From Symbiodinium natans (lineage: Eukaryota; Sar; Dinophyceae; Suessiales; Symbiodiniaceae), in the NCBI GenBank assembly GCA_905221605.1, contig CAJNDS010002393.1:385192-449191 (forward strand): a stretch of 64,000 nt of DNA. Direction: 5' to 3'. The notes below the pieces were generated by a model. That model saw only the letters and a program-made list of their open reading frames with translations. It ran no database searches and was not told the origin of the DNA. Positions 46,863-58,200 of this stretch are shown piece after piece. Positions within the stretch are counted from its first letter, which is position 1; every line of letters starts with the position of its first letter. The position numbers were made by a program, and so were the translations under genes.

Positions 46863-48357
46863 ATTCAGCACCTCAGAGTCGCCCCCGTAGAATCCCTGTA
46901 CTCTTGTGACTTGCAGCAGTACAAAAACTACCCTCGAATCAAATAGACCCGGCCATGCTAGGGGATTAGCATCATAGTGGCCGTGCTCGGGCAGATGTTC
47001 TAGCAACCCTAAACCCTAAACCCTCTACGACCTTTGCACCACAACCTGAGGGGTAGGAGTTTGGATCCTCGAGGTTTTTTCGAGCCACTACTCATGCACA
47101 ACCCAATCACAGAAAGACAGACAGAAGTGGCTTGGATCGTCTCAGCAAGGGCATCTGTGATGTCCGAGACCCTTGCCCGTCACATCTTAAAGCTGCACCC
47201 TAACCTGCGTTTATCAGTCCTAAGTTCACCTGCACCCTGAAAAGCTGAGGGGTTTGGGGTTTAGGGTTTAGGGCAAATCAGCTGCAGCTGGAGTTGCTCC
47301 AGGCTGACGACACAGGTGCCAACTCCGGCACGAGCTCTGAAATCGACATCTGGTGACCCGAGTTCACCTGCAGCCAAGCCCGTTGAAGCCTAAGCTAGGG
47401 TGCAAAGGGTTAAGGGTCGCAGGCTTTATGTTTCTGCAAAGTTTTGGGGCATATCGTCTGCCGAGCCCTCCCTGTAGACCTCCCTGGTATCCGGTGTCCT
47501 CAGTCCTCTCACGAGCAAGGTACCCTGAGGTCCTCATTAAAGGTACCCTAGGGACCTGACCGTCGGGTTCTGAGGCGTGGGGTTTAGGGTTTAGGGTTTA
47601 GGGTTTAAGGTGTATGGAGTGGAGTGCACGCTAATTCGGAAGATGACTATTTGAGAAGGCTGCGCCAGGCAGACAACTCGACAAAGCCATCTTCATCCCC
47701 GCAAGAAACTTAAACCCCTATGCTTTAAGGGCTAGTTGCCTACTAAGAACTAGTAAGGCTTGTCAAAGCTTGTTCTGCTGTGCCCATGCTTCAATTCGCG
47801 GCAATCGAATTTGAGTGTACAGACATGCATCGACTTGACGAAAAGAAGAAGCTTCCTGCACGAGCCACATTGCCACGTAGAGTCACGAGGAGCGCTTTCG
47901 ATCTGATTGCAAACGCTTGGGGCGACAGACCATTGTCGACGTGCCGCCGGCCAGTCTTAGAGCTGTTGGTTCAAATGTGATAGCAGCCTTTTGCTGCCAG
48001 CAGCTGGCAAAACCAGCGCGGAATCGCAGCCGTCTCCTCGATTGGCGTTGTGCGGTTTGGTGTTTGTAGGGGTGCTGGTGACTCCCGTCGTCCAGACATG
48101 AAGTTCAGAGCCTTTGATTTGGGCGGTTTCCGGGAAGCAGGGGGTTACCCTTTCTGGTGTTATGATAAGGCTGATAAGGGCTAGCCCTGTTAGGCAATGA
48201 CCTTAAACCCCTGAAAGGTACTCCTATTTTGGGGAAACGCCCAAGTGATTTGGCACATCTTCTCAGGCTGTGGCTTGTATATCATGGCAGAGTTGTTCGG
48301 GCCTGAGTCGCGCGTGTTGATTTGTGTTGAGGTGCAGCGTGCATTGGCGTGCATTTG

Positions 48358-48567
48358 GTTTAGCTTAGCGTTTAGCGTTTAGCGTTTAGCGTTTAGCGTT
48401 TAGGGTTTAGGGTTTAGCGTTTAGCGTTTAGCGTTTAGCGTTTAGGGTTTAGGGTTTAGGGTTTAGGGTTTAGGGTTTAGGGTTTAGGGTTTGTTTAGGG
48501 TTTAGGCTTTAGGGTTTAGGGTTTAGGGTTTAGGGCTTAGGGTTTAGGGTTTAGGTTTTAGGGCTTA
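48358..48567. repeat. Telomere-like array with TTTAGCG blocks
   Basis: About 28 units. Two blocks of five and four TTTAGCG units (48365-48440) are separated by two canonical units and followed by canonical TTTAGGG with occasional deletions. This is the longest variant array in the window. Confidence 0.92.
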
Positions 48568-48868
48568 TAGGGTACCCACTGTGTGAGACCAACGATCGGA
48601 GGGCAGAGTGAGCTTGCCTTGATGACTAGACCACGACTGCGGCATCGAGGTTGAGACGCCTGCCGCAGCCACGGCAGAGCTTAGAGGTCCGCGATGTGAT
48701 GTAGCCGTGAATGACAGAGTGCAAACCCTAAACCCTAAACCCTAAACCCTCAGCCTTGCAAACGTCCTGACACGGCTGCAACAGGTAGCCGATGCCACAG
48801 TGGGGTCCTTCAAAGCCTCGGCAGCAGCTGAAACTGCCATTGCCGGCTGCTCACGTTTGCTTCACTTT

Positions 48869-49014
48869 CCCCTGGTTCTTAGTAGGGAATGAGGGAATGA
48901 GGTACCCTACATACTCCCTTAAAGGGTGTGTGTATATATATATAGATAGATAGAAGTATATATATATATATGTATAGGGCCCTACTTCCCTCATTCCTAC
49001 TAAGAAGCAGGGGG
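48869..49014. mobile_element. Short inverted-repeat element, family D, with target duplication
   Basis: Left end GGTTCTTAGTAGGGAATGAG, right end CTCATTCCTACTAAGAAGCA. An 11-bp direct repeat TGCTTCACTTT flanks it (48858-48868 and 49015-49025), the clearest target-site duplication of this family. The centre has been expanded by TA/GATA repeats. Confidence 0.82.
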
Positions 49015-49244
49015 TGCTTCACTTTGCATGCCAGGGAAGTTACTTTACACCCTCTCACATACCTTGTTTTTTATCATGAGAATGCTTAGAATTGATATGT
49101 GGGTTAAAGTGCCCTCATGTATAGCAACCCTGAACCCTAAACCCTAAAACCCTTAACCCTAAACCCTAAAACCCTAAACCCTAAACCCCAAGCCCCACAT
49201 GTCGCCGGCAAGGGGATATGGGGATGCATGAACCCATCCTCAAG

Positions 49245-52200
49245 GTTGCCGCCAGCCGTGGTCCACCTCCCTACGGGAGACGGAAAGGCCAGTGTGCAGA
49301 CTACGCATGTAAGCACGTCCAAAAACTAGGGGTTGGGTTTTGGGTTTTGGGTTTAGGGTTTAGGGTCTGGGGCTTTGGGTTTTGTATTTCGAGTCTTGGG
49401 TTTTGGGTTTTGGACTTGTAGGGGTACCCCCACTCCCCTCCTTGGGGGGCCCCTTTTATAGTTCTAACAAACGTTGTCGCATCGTGGGGGTTACTGCGGG
49501 CGGGGGCGCGGGCCGGGGCGTGAGATCCAAGAAACGACGTCCTGCGCCATCTCCTAGCCGAGAAGGCTTGCAATGCTGGGCCCATACCAGGCAACGCATT
49601 CACTATGACACTTGGGCTTGGTGGGTAGTTAGAACTGGGGTCCTAAACCACACTTCCTAAACCCTAAACCCTAAACCCTAAACCCTAAACCCTAAACCCT
49701 TCATAAGTAGGGTAGCTCTTAGCACAAGTGGGCACATCCCAAGTTTATTGTTAGGGTTGAAAGAATGGCCCTTATATTCCCTCAGAGGATCTTTAAAAAA
49801 AGGGTATCCAAACCCAAGGGTACACAACCTTATAGGGGTCCGAGGTAGAGCCCTATGAAAGTCTGCCCTTGTGATGTTCCTCCTTATATTAATAGGGATA
49901 ATAATAGTAATAATAGAAATAATTGTAAACGCTTGCGCGCGCCGCCTCGGCAGCCGGGCCGGCCCCAGGACAGGAAAGGAGGAAAGAGGGTTTCGCAAAA
50001 AAAGGGGAGGAAGGGCAGCGGGGTTAAAGGGGGGGGGGGGGGGGTGGGGGAGGGGGGGGGTGAGGGGGGGGGGGGGGGGAGGGGGGGGGGGAGGGGGGGG
50101 AGGAGCCATGGACAGGCGGGACCCTCCACGGCATCGGTTTGCAGCTCCTCCAAGCAATTACACAGAGGGGGGGTGGCGTCACAACATTTTGCATGGGAAG
50201 GGTGGGGTTAGGGGGAAGGAGGCCCGATCCGGGTCTGCTTGTTCCAGACGCTTCTCGGCAAGAAGCCGAGGCGAATAATAGTAAGGGGTTCGATGAGCCC
50301 TATAAAGGACTGCTAGTAGAAGGGGGAACATCCCAAGTCTGACCGCAGGTTGGACCCCGCGGAGCTTAGCCGACTATGGGGATGGGGGAGCTTTCCCCGA
50401 GATTCACATGGCCCAGCCGCCATCTCAGCTGAATCTGAGTTGCTTTCATGGCTCTACTCTTAAGTAGGGAAGAAGGATAGGATATGAGGTATCTTATGTC
50501 CTATTTCCCTACTGCCTTGGCATCTCGGCAGCTAAACTTCGATCTTTGAGTGTGCGAGCATCTAGCCTACACTGTAGCTTGTGTAGGTGAAGGCCCTAAG
50601 CCCTAAACCCTAAACCCTAGACCCTAGACCCTAGACCCTAGACCCTAAGACCCTAAAAAGTGGGCCCTTTCACCTCTTTTGGCTGTGTCCACTGGGATTG
50701 GCTGCGCAGGTACCCGCTGGACATGGGCAAAGCTGGCAAGACCCACCAGCAGGTGCTGCGGTGGTTTCAGGTATAAACCCTAGACCCTAAACCCTGAACC
50801 CTAAACCCTAAGCCTACGTCTGTTGGACTTTGGGCCATGTGAGCTTTGCAGGTCGTGGCGCTTCAAACGGACGCCACGGGCAAGATTGCATGGGATGCAG
50901 TGATCAAGCACAAGTCGGCCCCTGGCTCAGTGTCAGAGCTTGCCCTGAACCCTAAACCCCAGACCCTAAACCCTAAACCCTAAGCTCAAAGGGTCCAAAT
51001 ACTAGGACGCAGAGGAGGCCCTTATTCCCTTATCTTGGGGTTCAGGTTCCCTCTGGGATGCCACTTTGAACCAGATTCCTAGGTTACACTTGGGTCCAGA
51101 ATACTTTGGATCAAGTATACTTGGGCCCCAAAGCGACTACAACTACTACCATCCCAACCCTGAAAAGCTCGACCCCCTATCATTTATAAACCCTACGCCC
51201 TAAACTCGCTTCTCAACCCATCAAGTCTGCAAACCCTGAGCTACAGATACCCTAAACCCACGATGAGCCCCTTAACAAATCGGCCTCAATCCTCAACCCT
51301 AAACCCTAAACCCCAAGGATAAGCTGGCTGTGTGGACGCGGCCGGAAGACTCCCGCGAGAAATGGTCGAAGCCCGAGGACTGCCCTCTGAATCAGCTCCG
51401 AAACTTAGGCGCGAGCCCTAAACCCTAAACCCTAAACCCTAAACCCTAAACCCTAAACCCTAAACCCTAAACCAGTTTTCGGGATGTTGAGGTGGTTTAG
51501 GGTTTGACGTCTGAAGGGTAGAGGGGCTTAGGCTTTATGATGGGGCTTGCAGTAGGGGTTCGAGCCCTCAGCTTTTAAACCCTCACCTTTACACCCGAAC
51601 TTCTAGACCCTGAAAGCGCTAAACCCCAAACCCCAAAAAACCCAAAACCCCCCAACAAAAAAACCAGATTCCCAAAGAAAACCAACCCCCCCCCCCCCCC
51701 AACAAAGCCAAAAGACCCGTCCCAAAGCTTTGAAGACAGAATGCCAACAGGAGCTCGAGAGGCCGTCTCTGGAGATCGACATCCTTAATACCGAGCGAAC
51801 GCAGAAGGCGGGTTTAGGGTTTAGGGTTAGGGCTCAGGGTTCAGAGTTTAGGGTTTGAGAGCTTCTTTCTGGGACTTAAGGGGCCTAAAACCCTATACCC
51901 CAAACCCTAGAAACTACAAACCCTAAACCCTTTAAACCCTAAACCATAAAACCCAATCCTGGGTCTTCTGAATTCGAATGACCAAGATCGCCCCCTCAAC
52001 CAGAAATCCCTCAGACCAGGGGACTGAGGCTTTCCTTAAAAAGCCCTTAGCCCCAGACTCTGGGGTTTAGACTGACTGTTGGTTGGGGAAGAAATCAGGA
52101 TTTGAGGGTTTGGGGTTTGGTCTTGTGGCTTAGGGTTCAGGATGTAGGGTGCGGATGCACGCTAAAAAACGGCGAAGAAAAGCCCTGAACCCCAAAATCT

Positions 52201-55200
52201 TGCCCCTTTGACTCGCAAAAGTCCTCAACAAAATCCCCCACACCTGCACCGTAACCCAAAACCCTAAACCTAAACCCCAAACCCTGCACCTCTTCGACCC
52301 AAACCCGAACCCCGATTCCGCAGGCCCTAGAGATGGCGCTCAACGGCAAAATCCAAGCCGGCGTGCGGCTTGACGGCAAGGAGTTGGGCTTGGGGTTTGG
52401 GGTTTAGGGTTTAGGTTTAGGGTTCAGGTTTTTGGGTTTTGGGTTTTGGATTTGAGTTGATGGGTTATAAAGGTTGGGGGAATCTGAATGATACTTAGGG
52501 ACTGGGTAGGTAGCCTTTAACCTTTTTGGTTATATAGAATCCTACCATATGTAAAGGGTTAACCTTTTTTGGGCCAGGGTATTCAGCCCCGCAGGATAGG
52601 TCATAAAGGTTGGGGGAATCTGAATGATACCTGAGGGGTGTAGAGGAGGGCAGAGTTTGAGTTGGAGCTGTGGGGTGCGCAGTGCAGAAGCCTCTTCAGC
52701 TCCATAGAACCCTGAACGCTAAACCCTAAAGCCCAAACCCTAAGCCCTAGTATAAACCCTAAACCCCAACACCCCTAAACCCCTAAACCCCTAACCCCCT
52801 AAACCTCTGAACCTCTAAACCCCTAAAACCCTAGACTAAACTCTTGGTTTAGCAGAGGCCTGCAGAGCCGAGTCCACGAACCGCAGACCCGAAGCCACGT
52901 TGCCAGTACCTGCATCTCAGGCCCAAGAAGCAGGAGCAGAAGGACCGCGGTTTACGGTTTAGGGCTAGTATTTATTGGGGCTTTGGGGTTTTGGGGTTAG
53001 GGTTTAGGGTTTTAGGGTTCTGGGGTTTTAGGGCTTAAGGGTTGCTTGCACACAGTTGCGCTCTCTTTGCTGCCGCCGCTTTTTGCAGATCCCTTACAAC
53101 TTGTGGCACTGCCAGGAAGCCGAGTTCATCCGGTACACTCCGAACCCGGACGCGTCCGCGCCTTGAACTCTCAACACTCAAACCCTACACCCGAAACCCT
53201 AAACCCTTAACCCGTCTGTACTGAGCGCGAAACTCCAAAGCCCCAAAGCACTCAACCACCAGTCGTTTCGAACCAAGGCCGGGCTACACCCCCAACTGCC
53301 GTGCACCTCTGCTTCAAGAGATGGCTGAGTGAGAGGGAGGGGGTGCCAGGGGGGGCAAGAGTGGGGTAAGAGCCTACGCCTTTGCAAATTTAGTCATTGG
53401 TACTTGCAGGGTCGTGCAGGTTGTTCCGTGCTGGGTGTTTTCTAAACCCTAAACCCTAAACCCTTTTGACTTGACAAGGAGCGTGTCATCAAGCTGGTCG
53501 AACGACCAGTAGATCCTTTCGCGCCTCCGAAGTTCAAGCACAAGAAGGCCCGAAGCCCAGACTCCCAAACCCTAAATGGGGGTTTACGATATTAGGGGGT
53601 ACTTTTTTTATTGGGGTCCTTATAAGAAGGCGTTCTTACTATTTGGGGGTCCAAATGAGGGGTCCCCTGTTTTCGTAAACCCCTAAATCTCTCCGGAGTG
53701 GCAGCTTGGGATAATTTGGACGTTCCCTTCTTGGCTTAGATTGAGGGACCTCCTCACAAATACTTTTGGGGACCTTTGACATTACCCATTCATGAGAAGA
53801 TATGCGGACCTGTAACTTGCAATTACACTACCACCTATAGTTTCGATGCTTCTCACCCTAAACCCAAAGCCCTAAACTCGAAACTCCAACCCCTATTGAC
53901 TTGCTAAGGTTCCTCGCGGGCCGCCCTCACCCCCGCCACCAGTTCACCATTCGCCTCCGCGCAAGCTCACGGCCAAGGAAAGCAAGGGTTCAGGGTGTCG
54001 GGGTTCGGGGTTTCATGGGTTAGGGCGAAGCAGACCGAGACATCTTGTTGTGCAGCTCATGTGCACGTGTGGAGGACCAGAAGGATTGGAAGATCCCACC
54101 TTGCATTTCCAACTGGAAGAATGCCAAGGCCTCGATAGAGTAGGGTTTGCATAGGGTCAAGGTTGTAGAATGAAGGGTTAAGGCTATTGACTTTCTTCAA
54201 GAGGTTTAGGGCTTAAGGTGTTGGGGTTTAGGGTTTAGAGAGGCTTCTTGTGCCGAATGACATCTGATTTAGCCTCGTGATGCCAGGGTTACACGATCCC
54301 CCTGGACAAGCGGCTCTCAGCAGATGGGCGAAGCTTGCAGGACACGGACGCAGTACGGGGGCAATTCTGCATTGTCAGGGCGTGCGGTTTTGGGATGCTC
54401 AATTTGTCCATGAAAGGGTTCAAAAGGCTGAGGGCCCGCACTGTGGGTCTTGCTGAAATCGCAGAGGATGTTGCAGTCAACGACAAGTTTGCTGCGATCA
54501 GTGAGGATTTGTGCCCGATCGGTCTGGAAGCTTGCTTCAGGTCGACATGGGAGTCTCTGTTTCATCTTGGTGCAGGTACCTCGCCGAGCGTAAAGCAAGA
54601 GAAGAAATCAAGATCAGGAATGACCTGATCCGACAGAAGAAGGCTGCTTTGATCAGCGCGTGTCTTCCGAACCTGCGTGCGTGCTACACATTGTGACGAG
54701 CTGCAAGGTTCGAGAAGAGGAGATTCGGGAGCAGCAGCTGCGAGACTTGGCCGCGAAGGCTTGGACACTGCTTTTGCGCTGCCTTAGTCCGGCGAGGTGT
54801 TCTGCCGATCATGTTTGCAGTCTGCTGAACTGCTGCCTCTCCAGTTTCGGAGGCGAGGCAACAGCGTGCAGAGCTGGCATCAGCGCTGGCAGCCTAGACA
54901 AGGGGTTGTATGATGTATGCATGCATGCATGCATGCGTGAATGCATGCATGCACGCATGCATGCATGCATTCACGCATGCATGTATGCATGGTAACTTTG
55001 TATGTTTACATATTCATTTTTGATTATACTGTAATATTCGGTATTATACCAAATTAGACCATGTTATACTATACTATTTGTTGCTATACTATATTGTATT
55101 GTATTGTATGGTATTGTATGGTATTGTATGGTATTGTATGGTATTGTATGGTATTGTTTTGTGTTGTGGTGTATTGTATTGTACTATATGGTCTTGTATC

Positions 55201-58200
55201 ATACCGCATTCATGTCATGTATGTATGTGCATATGTATATGTATATGTACATATATATATATGTATGTATATGTGTGTGTGTGTTGCTTATTTGATTGGT
55301 TGTTCCCCACCCTCGGTGTGGGGTTGTTAGATTCTAAACTCAACTCTTCTCCTCGCCCGAACTGTTCTCCTCGCCCGGAACTCTTCTCCTCGCCCAGTCT
55401 ACTCCTCGCTCATGCTCAACTCTAGAGTGTTCTTGGAGTGCCCAACCCAGAGTCTCCTGGAGTGCCCAACCCCCCACCCCAGAGTGTCTCCGGAGCCCCA
55501 GAGTCTCCCTGGAGTGCCCTACCCCACAGTTTTCCTGGAGTGCCCAACCTCCGGAGTGCCCAGCCCCAGAGTCTCCCTGGAGTGCCCAACCCCAGAGTAT
55601 CTACCAAGAGAGGGTGGGGATGTTCGAAGTAAAATTATTTCTGTATTTATAACTTTCATAGTTTCAAATGGGCCCGAATCCAAAGCCCTATAACATTAGC
55701 CCAGAGAATATACTTCTCATAGGTTCCCCTCAAGTCCTAAACCCTAAACCCTAAACCCTAAACCCTAAACCCTAAACCCTAAACCCTAAACCCTAAACCC
55801 TAAACCCTAAACCCTAAACCCTAAACCCTAAACCCTAAACCCTAAACCCTAAACCCTAAACCCTAAACCCTAAACCCTCACCCCAGTGCCCCAAGCTCTT
55901 TCCACAAGTTGTCTCCGCATGCCCAGGCCAGCCAAGGACGGCGAGGACACCAAGGAGGCCGACGACAGGCGTCAGCGCATGGAGGTGCCGAGACGTGGTG
56001 AAATGTCGGTTTATATAGGGTTTAGGGTTTAGGGTTTAGGTTTGGGGTTTGGGGTTCGGGGTTTGAGGTATAGGGTTTAGGGCTTTGACTGCGAAACCTT
56101 AAGTCCTAACCCTCTGTGTGTGTGTGGGAAGATCTTTCGAGGTGTTGAAAGACCGGCAGAAGGAGATTGAGAGAGACCAGCGTTTGGAGTTGGCAGGCAG
56201 GGGGCTTCACAAAGCTTGTGTGGGGTCTTTGGGCCCTTGGGCTTAGGGTTGCAGCAATTTGGTGTTTTTGTTTCTGGGACTTGGGTCTAAGGGTTTAGGG
56301 CGTTGGGCAGGCCTAGGGTTTGCTTTTGGGTTGTTTCGGTTGTGTTGAGATTGGGGTCCGGGGTTTAGGGTGTAGTTTGCTGTCAGTCTTTTGGTGGCTT
56401 CGTCCTATCTCTCCCGGTTGCTGACAGCACGACACTGCAACGCTGGCAGGCAAGAAGAACAAGCGAGGCCGTGAAGAGGACCGCGACGTCTCTGAGCGGA
56501 TCGCGCTGGGACAGGCCCAGTCAAAAAATCTGCTTTCGTCATGAGGGTTTAGGAGTTTAGGGTTTAAGGTGCATCCGGATATCAGGTTAGGTCACGTTAG
56601 TCTTTCGTCATGAGGGTTTAGGAGTTTAGGGTTTAAGGTGCATCCGGATATCAGGTTAGGTCACGTTAGTAAGAGTCTTGTCGTTGCAGGCCGCACAGCC
56701 TACGAGCTCAGAAGCCATGTTCGACCAGCGTCTCTTCAATCAGTCGGCCGGAATGGTCCCGCCCTAAGCTCACGATGTCATGCTTACCTCAGGCCCCGCT
56801 GAAGGATCTGAACCGATTCAAAACGCGAGCTCCTCCGCCTCGTCAGGACAGTGGATTCTCCGGGGGCAACGACGAAAAAGTCGCCGTTTACGACAAGCCC
56901 CTGTTTGCAGACCGAAGATTGGGACTCAGCGGAACTGCAGACCTCTAAAGTCCCAGAGGGGGGCAGTTCTTATAAACCCCTGTAAAAAGCAACAAAAGGC
57001 AACCCTTGTGTTTATCCTAGGCTACTGGGCAACCTAGCTTACGGTCCGTTCTGAGGGTACCCTATCTAATCAGACCGGGTAGGCAATTTTTAAACCTTTT
57101 TGGTTGTATAGAACCCTACAATATAGAAAAGGTTTAGCTTTTTTGGTCAAGGGCTTTAGCCGCTGTGTAAACCTCCGGATCAAATTCGGACCTGTAGAAG
57201 GGACCTTACTCTACAGGACCGGCCATCAACGTCATACTGCACAGGGTTTGGGGTTTACAGGTTCATTTCCAACCTTGCAACACCCTAAACCCTGAACCCG
57301 TGTCACCCCTAAACCCCAAACCCTAAACCCTAAACCCTTGTCGCATCTCCCAGGTCAGGCTGGGATTTACAAGTTCGACAAGGAGCGCATGGAGCAAAAC
57401 GAGGGCCGCACCTTGGCCTAACCTAGGGAGTCCCAAGCCCAAATGGGGTTCAGGGATTAGAGGTTATGGAAATATGTGTATAGGTTTGGGCACCAATAAC
57501 GTTTTGACGGAAACGTTTTGGCGCTTGGTATTTTAGAACCTACTATCACAATTCTTTTTTTGGTGGGGGGGGGGGGTGAAGGGGAGGGGGGGGGGGGGGG
57601 GGGGGGGGGGGAACCCTAGACCCTAAAACCGAACTAACTCCCCAGTAACTTTGACAACGGAGAGACGGTGAACCCAAAGGCTTGGCTCACATTGGCGCGA
57701 CTGGCGGCATGAAGCCATGGCCTCGGACCTTGTAGCTTTCTGGACTTAGGGTTATTGGGGCTATGAGGGTTAGAGGGTTAGAGGGTTTAGGGTTTAGGGT
57801 TAGGGTTAGAGGGTTTAGGGTTTGGGGTTTAGGGTTGGGTGTGTTTATTTAATAGTTAATCTGAGGGTTTGTTTGTAGCTTGTCTGTTGGGGGGGTTTAG
57901 GGTGTGGGGTTTATATGGTGTATCTTTTATCTGACTTGAAGCCTTCCATCGCGCTTGCCATGTGCCTCCGCGTTGATCCTCCATCACCCGATGCCCTTAA
58001 CCCTAAACTTCTAAACCCTAAACCCTGAACCCTAAACCCTAAACCCTAAACCCTGCACCTACACCGCACCCTAAACCCTCAACCCTCCATCATTGATGCC
58101 CAGGACCAAGAGTTTCGCTGGAGCAGCCGATGCAGACGACGTTCCGAGCTCCAGCGCGCGGCGCAACGCGCCGGTGGAGTTCGAGCGTGAGGAAGCCGAG

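Larger units (their letters stand above)
46365..49244. other. Region without supported gene, ahead of SNW1
   Basis: Holds a family E element (46786-46862), short tracts, the large variant array 48358-48567 and a family D element (48869-49014). A 66-codon frame at 47780-47980 and an exon-like stretch after the AG at 48809 (VADATVGSFKASAAAETAIA) are unassigned; the latter might be an upstream SNW1 exon. SNW1 N-terminal exons upstream of 49245 should lie here but I could not identify them. Confidence 0.4.

Noticed and set aside
49678-50278. Poly-proline / poly-glycine frames
   Set aside because: They are translations of the G-run at 50029-50102.
55061-55693. Tyr/Val-rich and SLPGVP-repeat frames
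   Set aside because: They are translations of TATTG and GAGTGCCC tandem repeats inside SNW1 intron 15.
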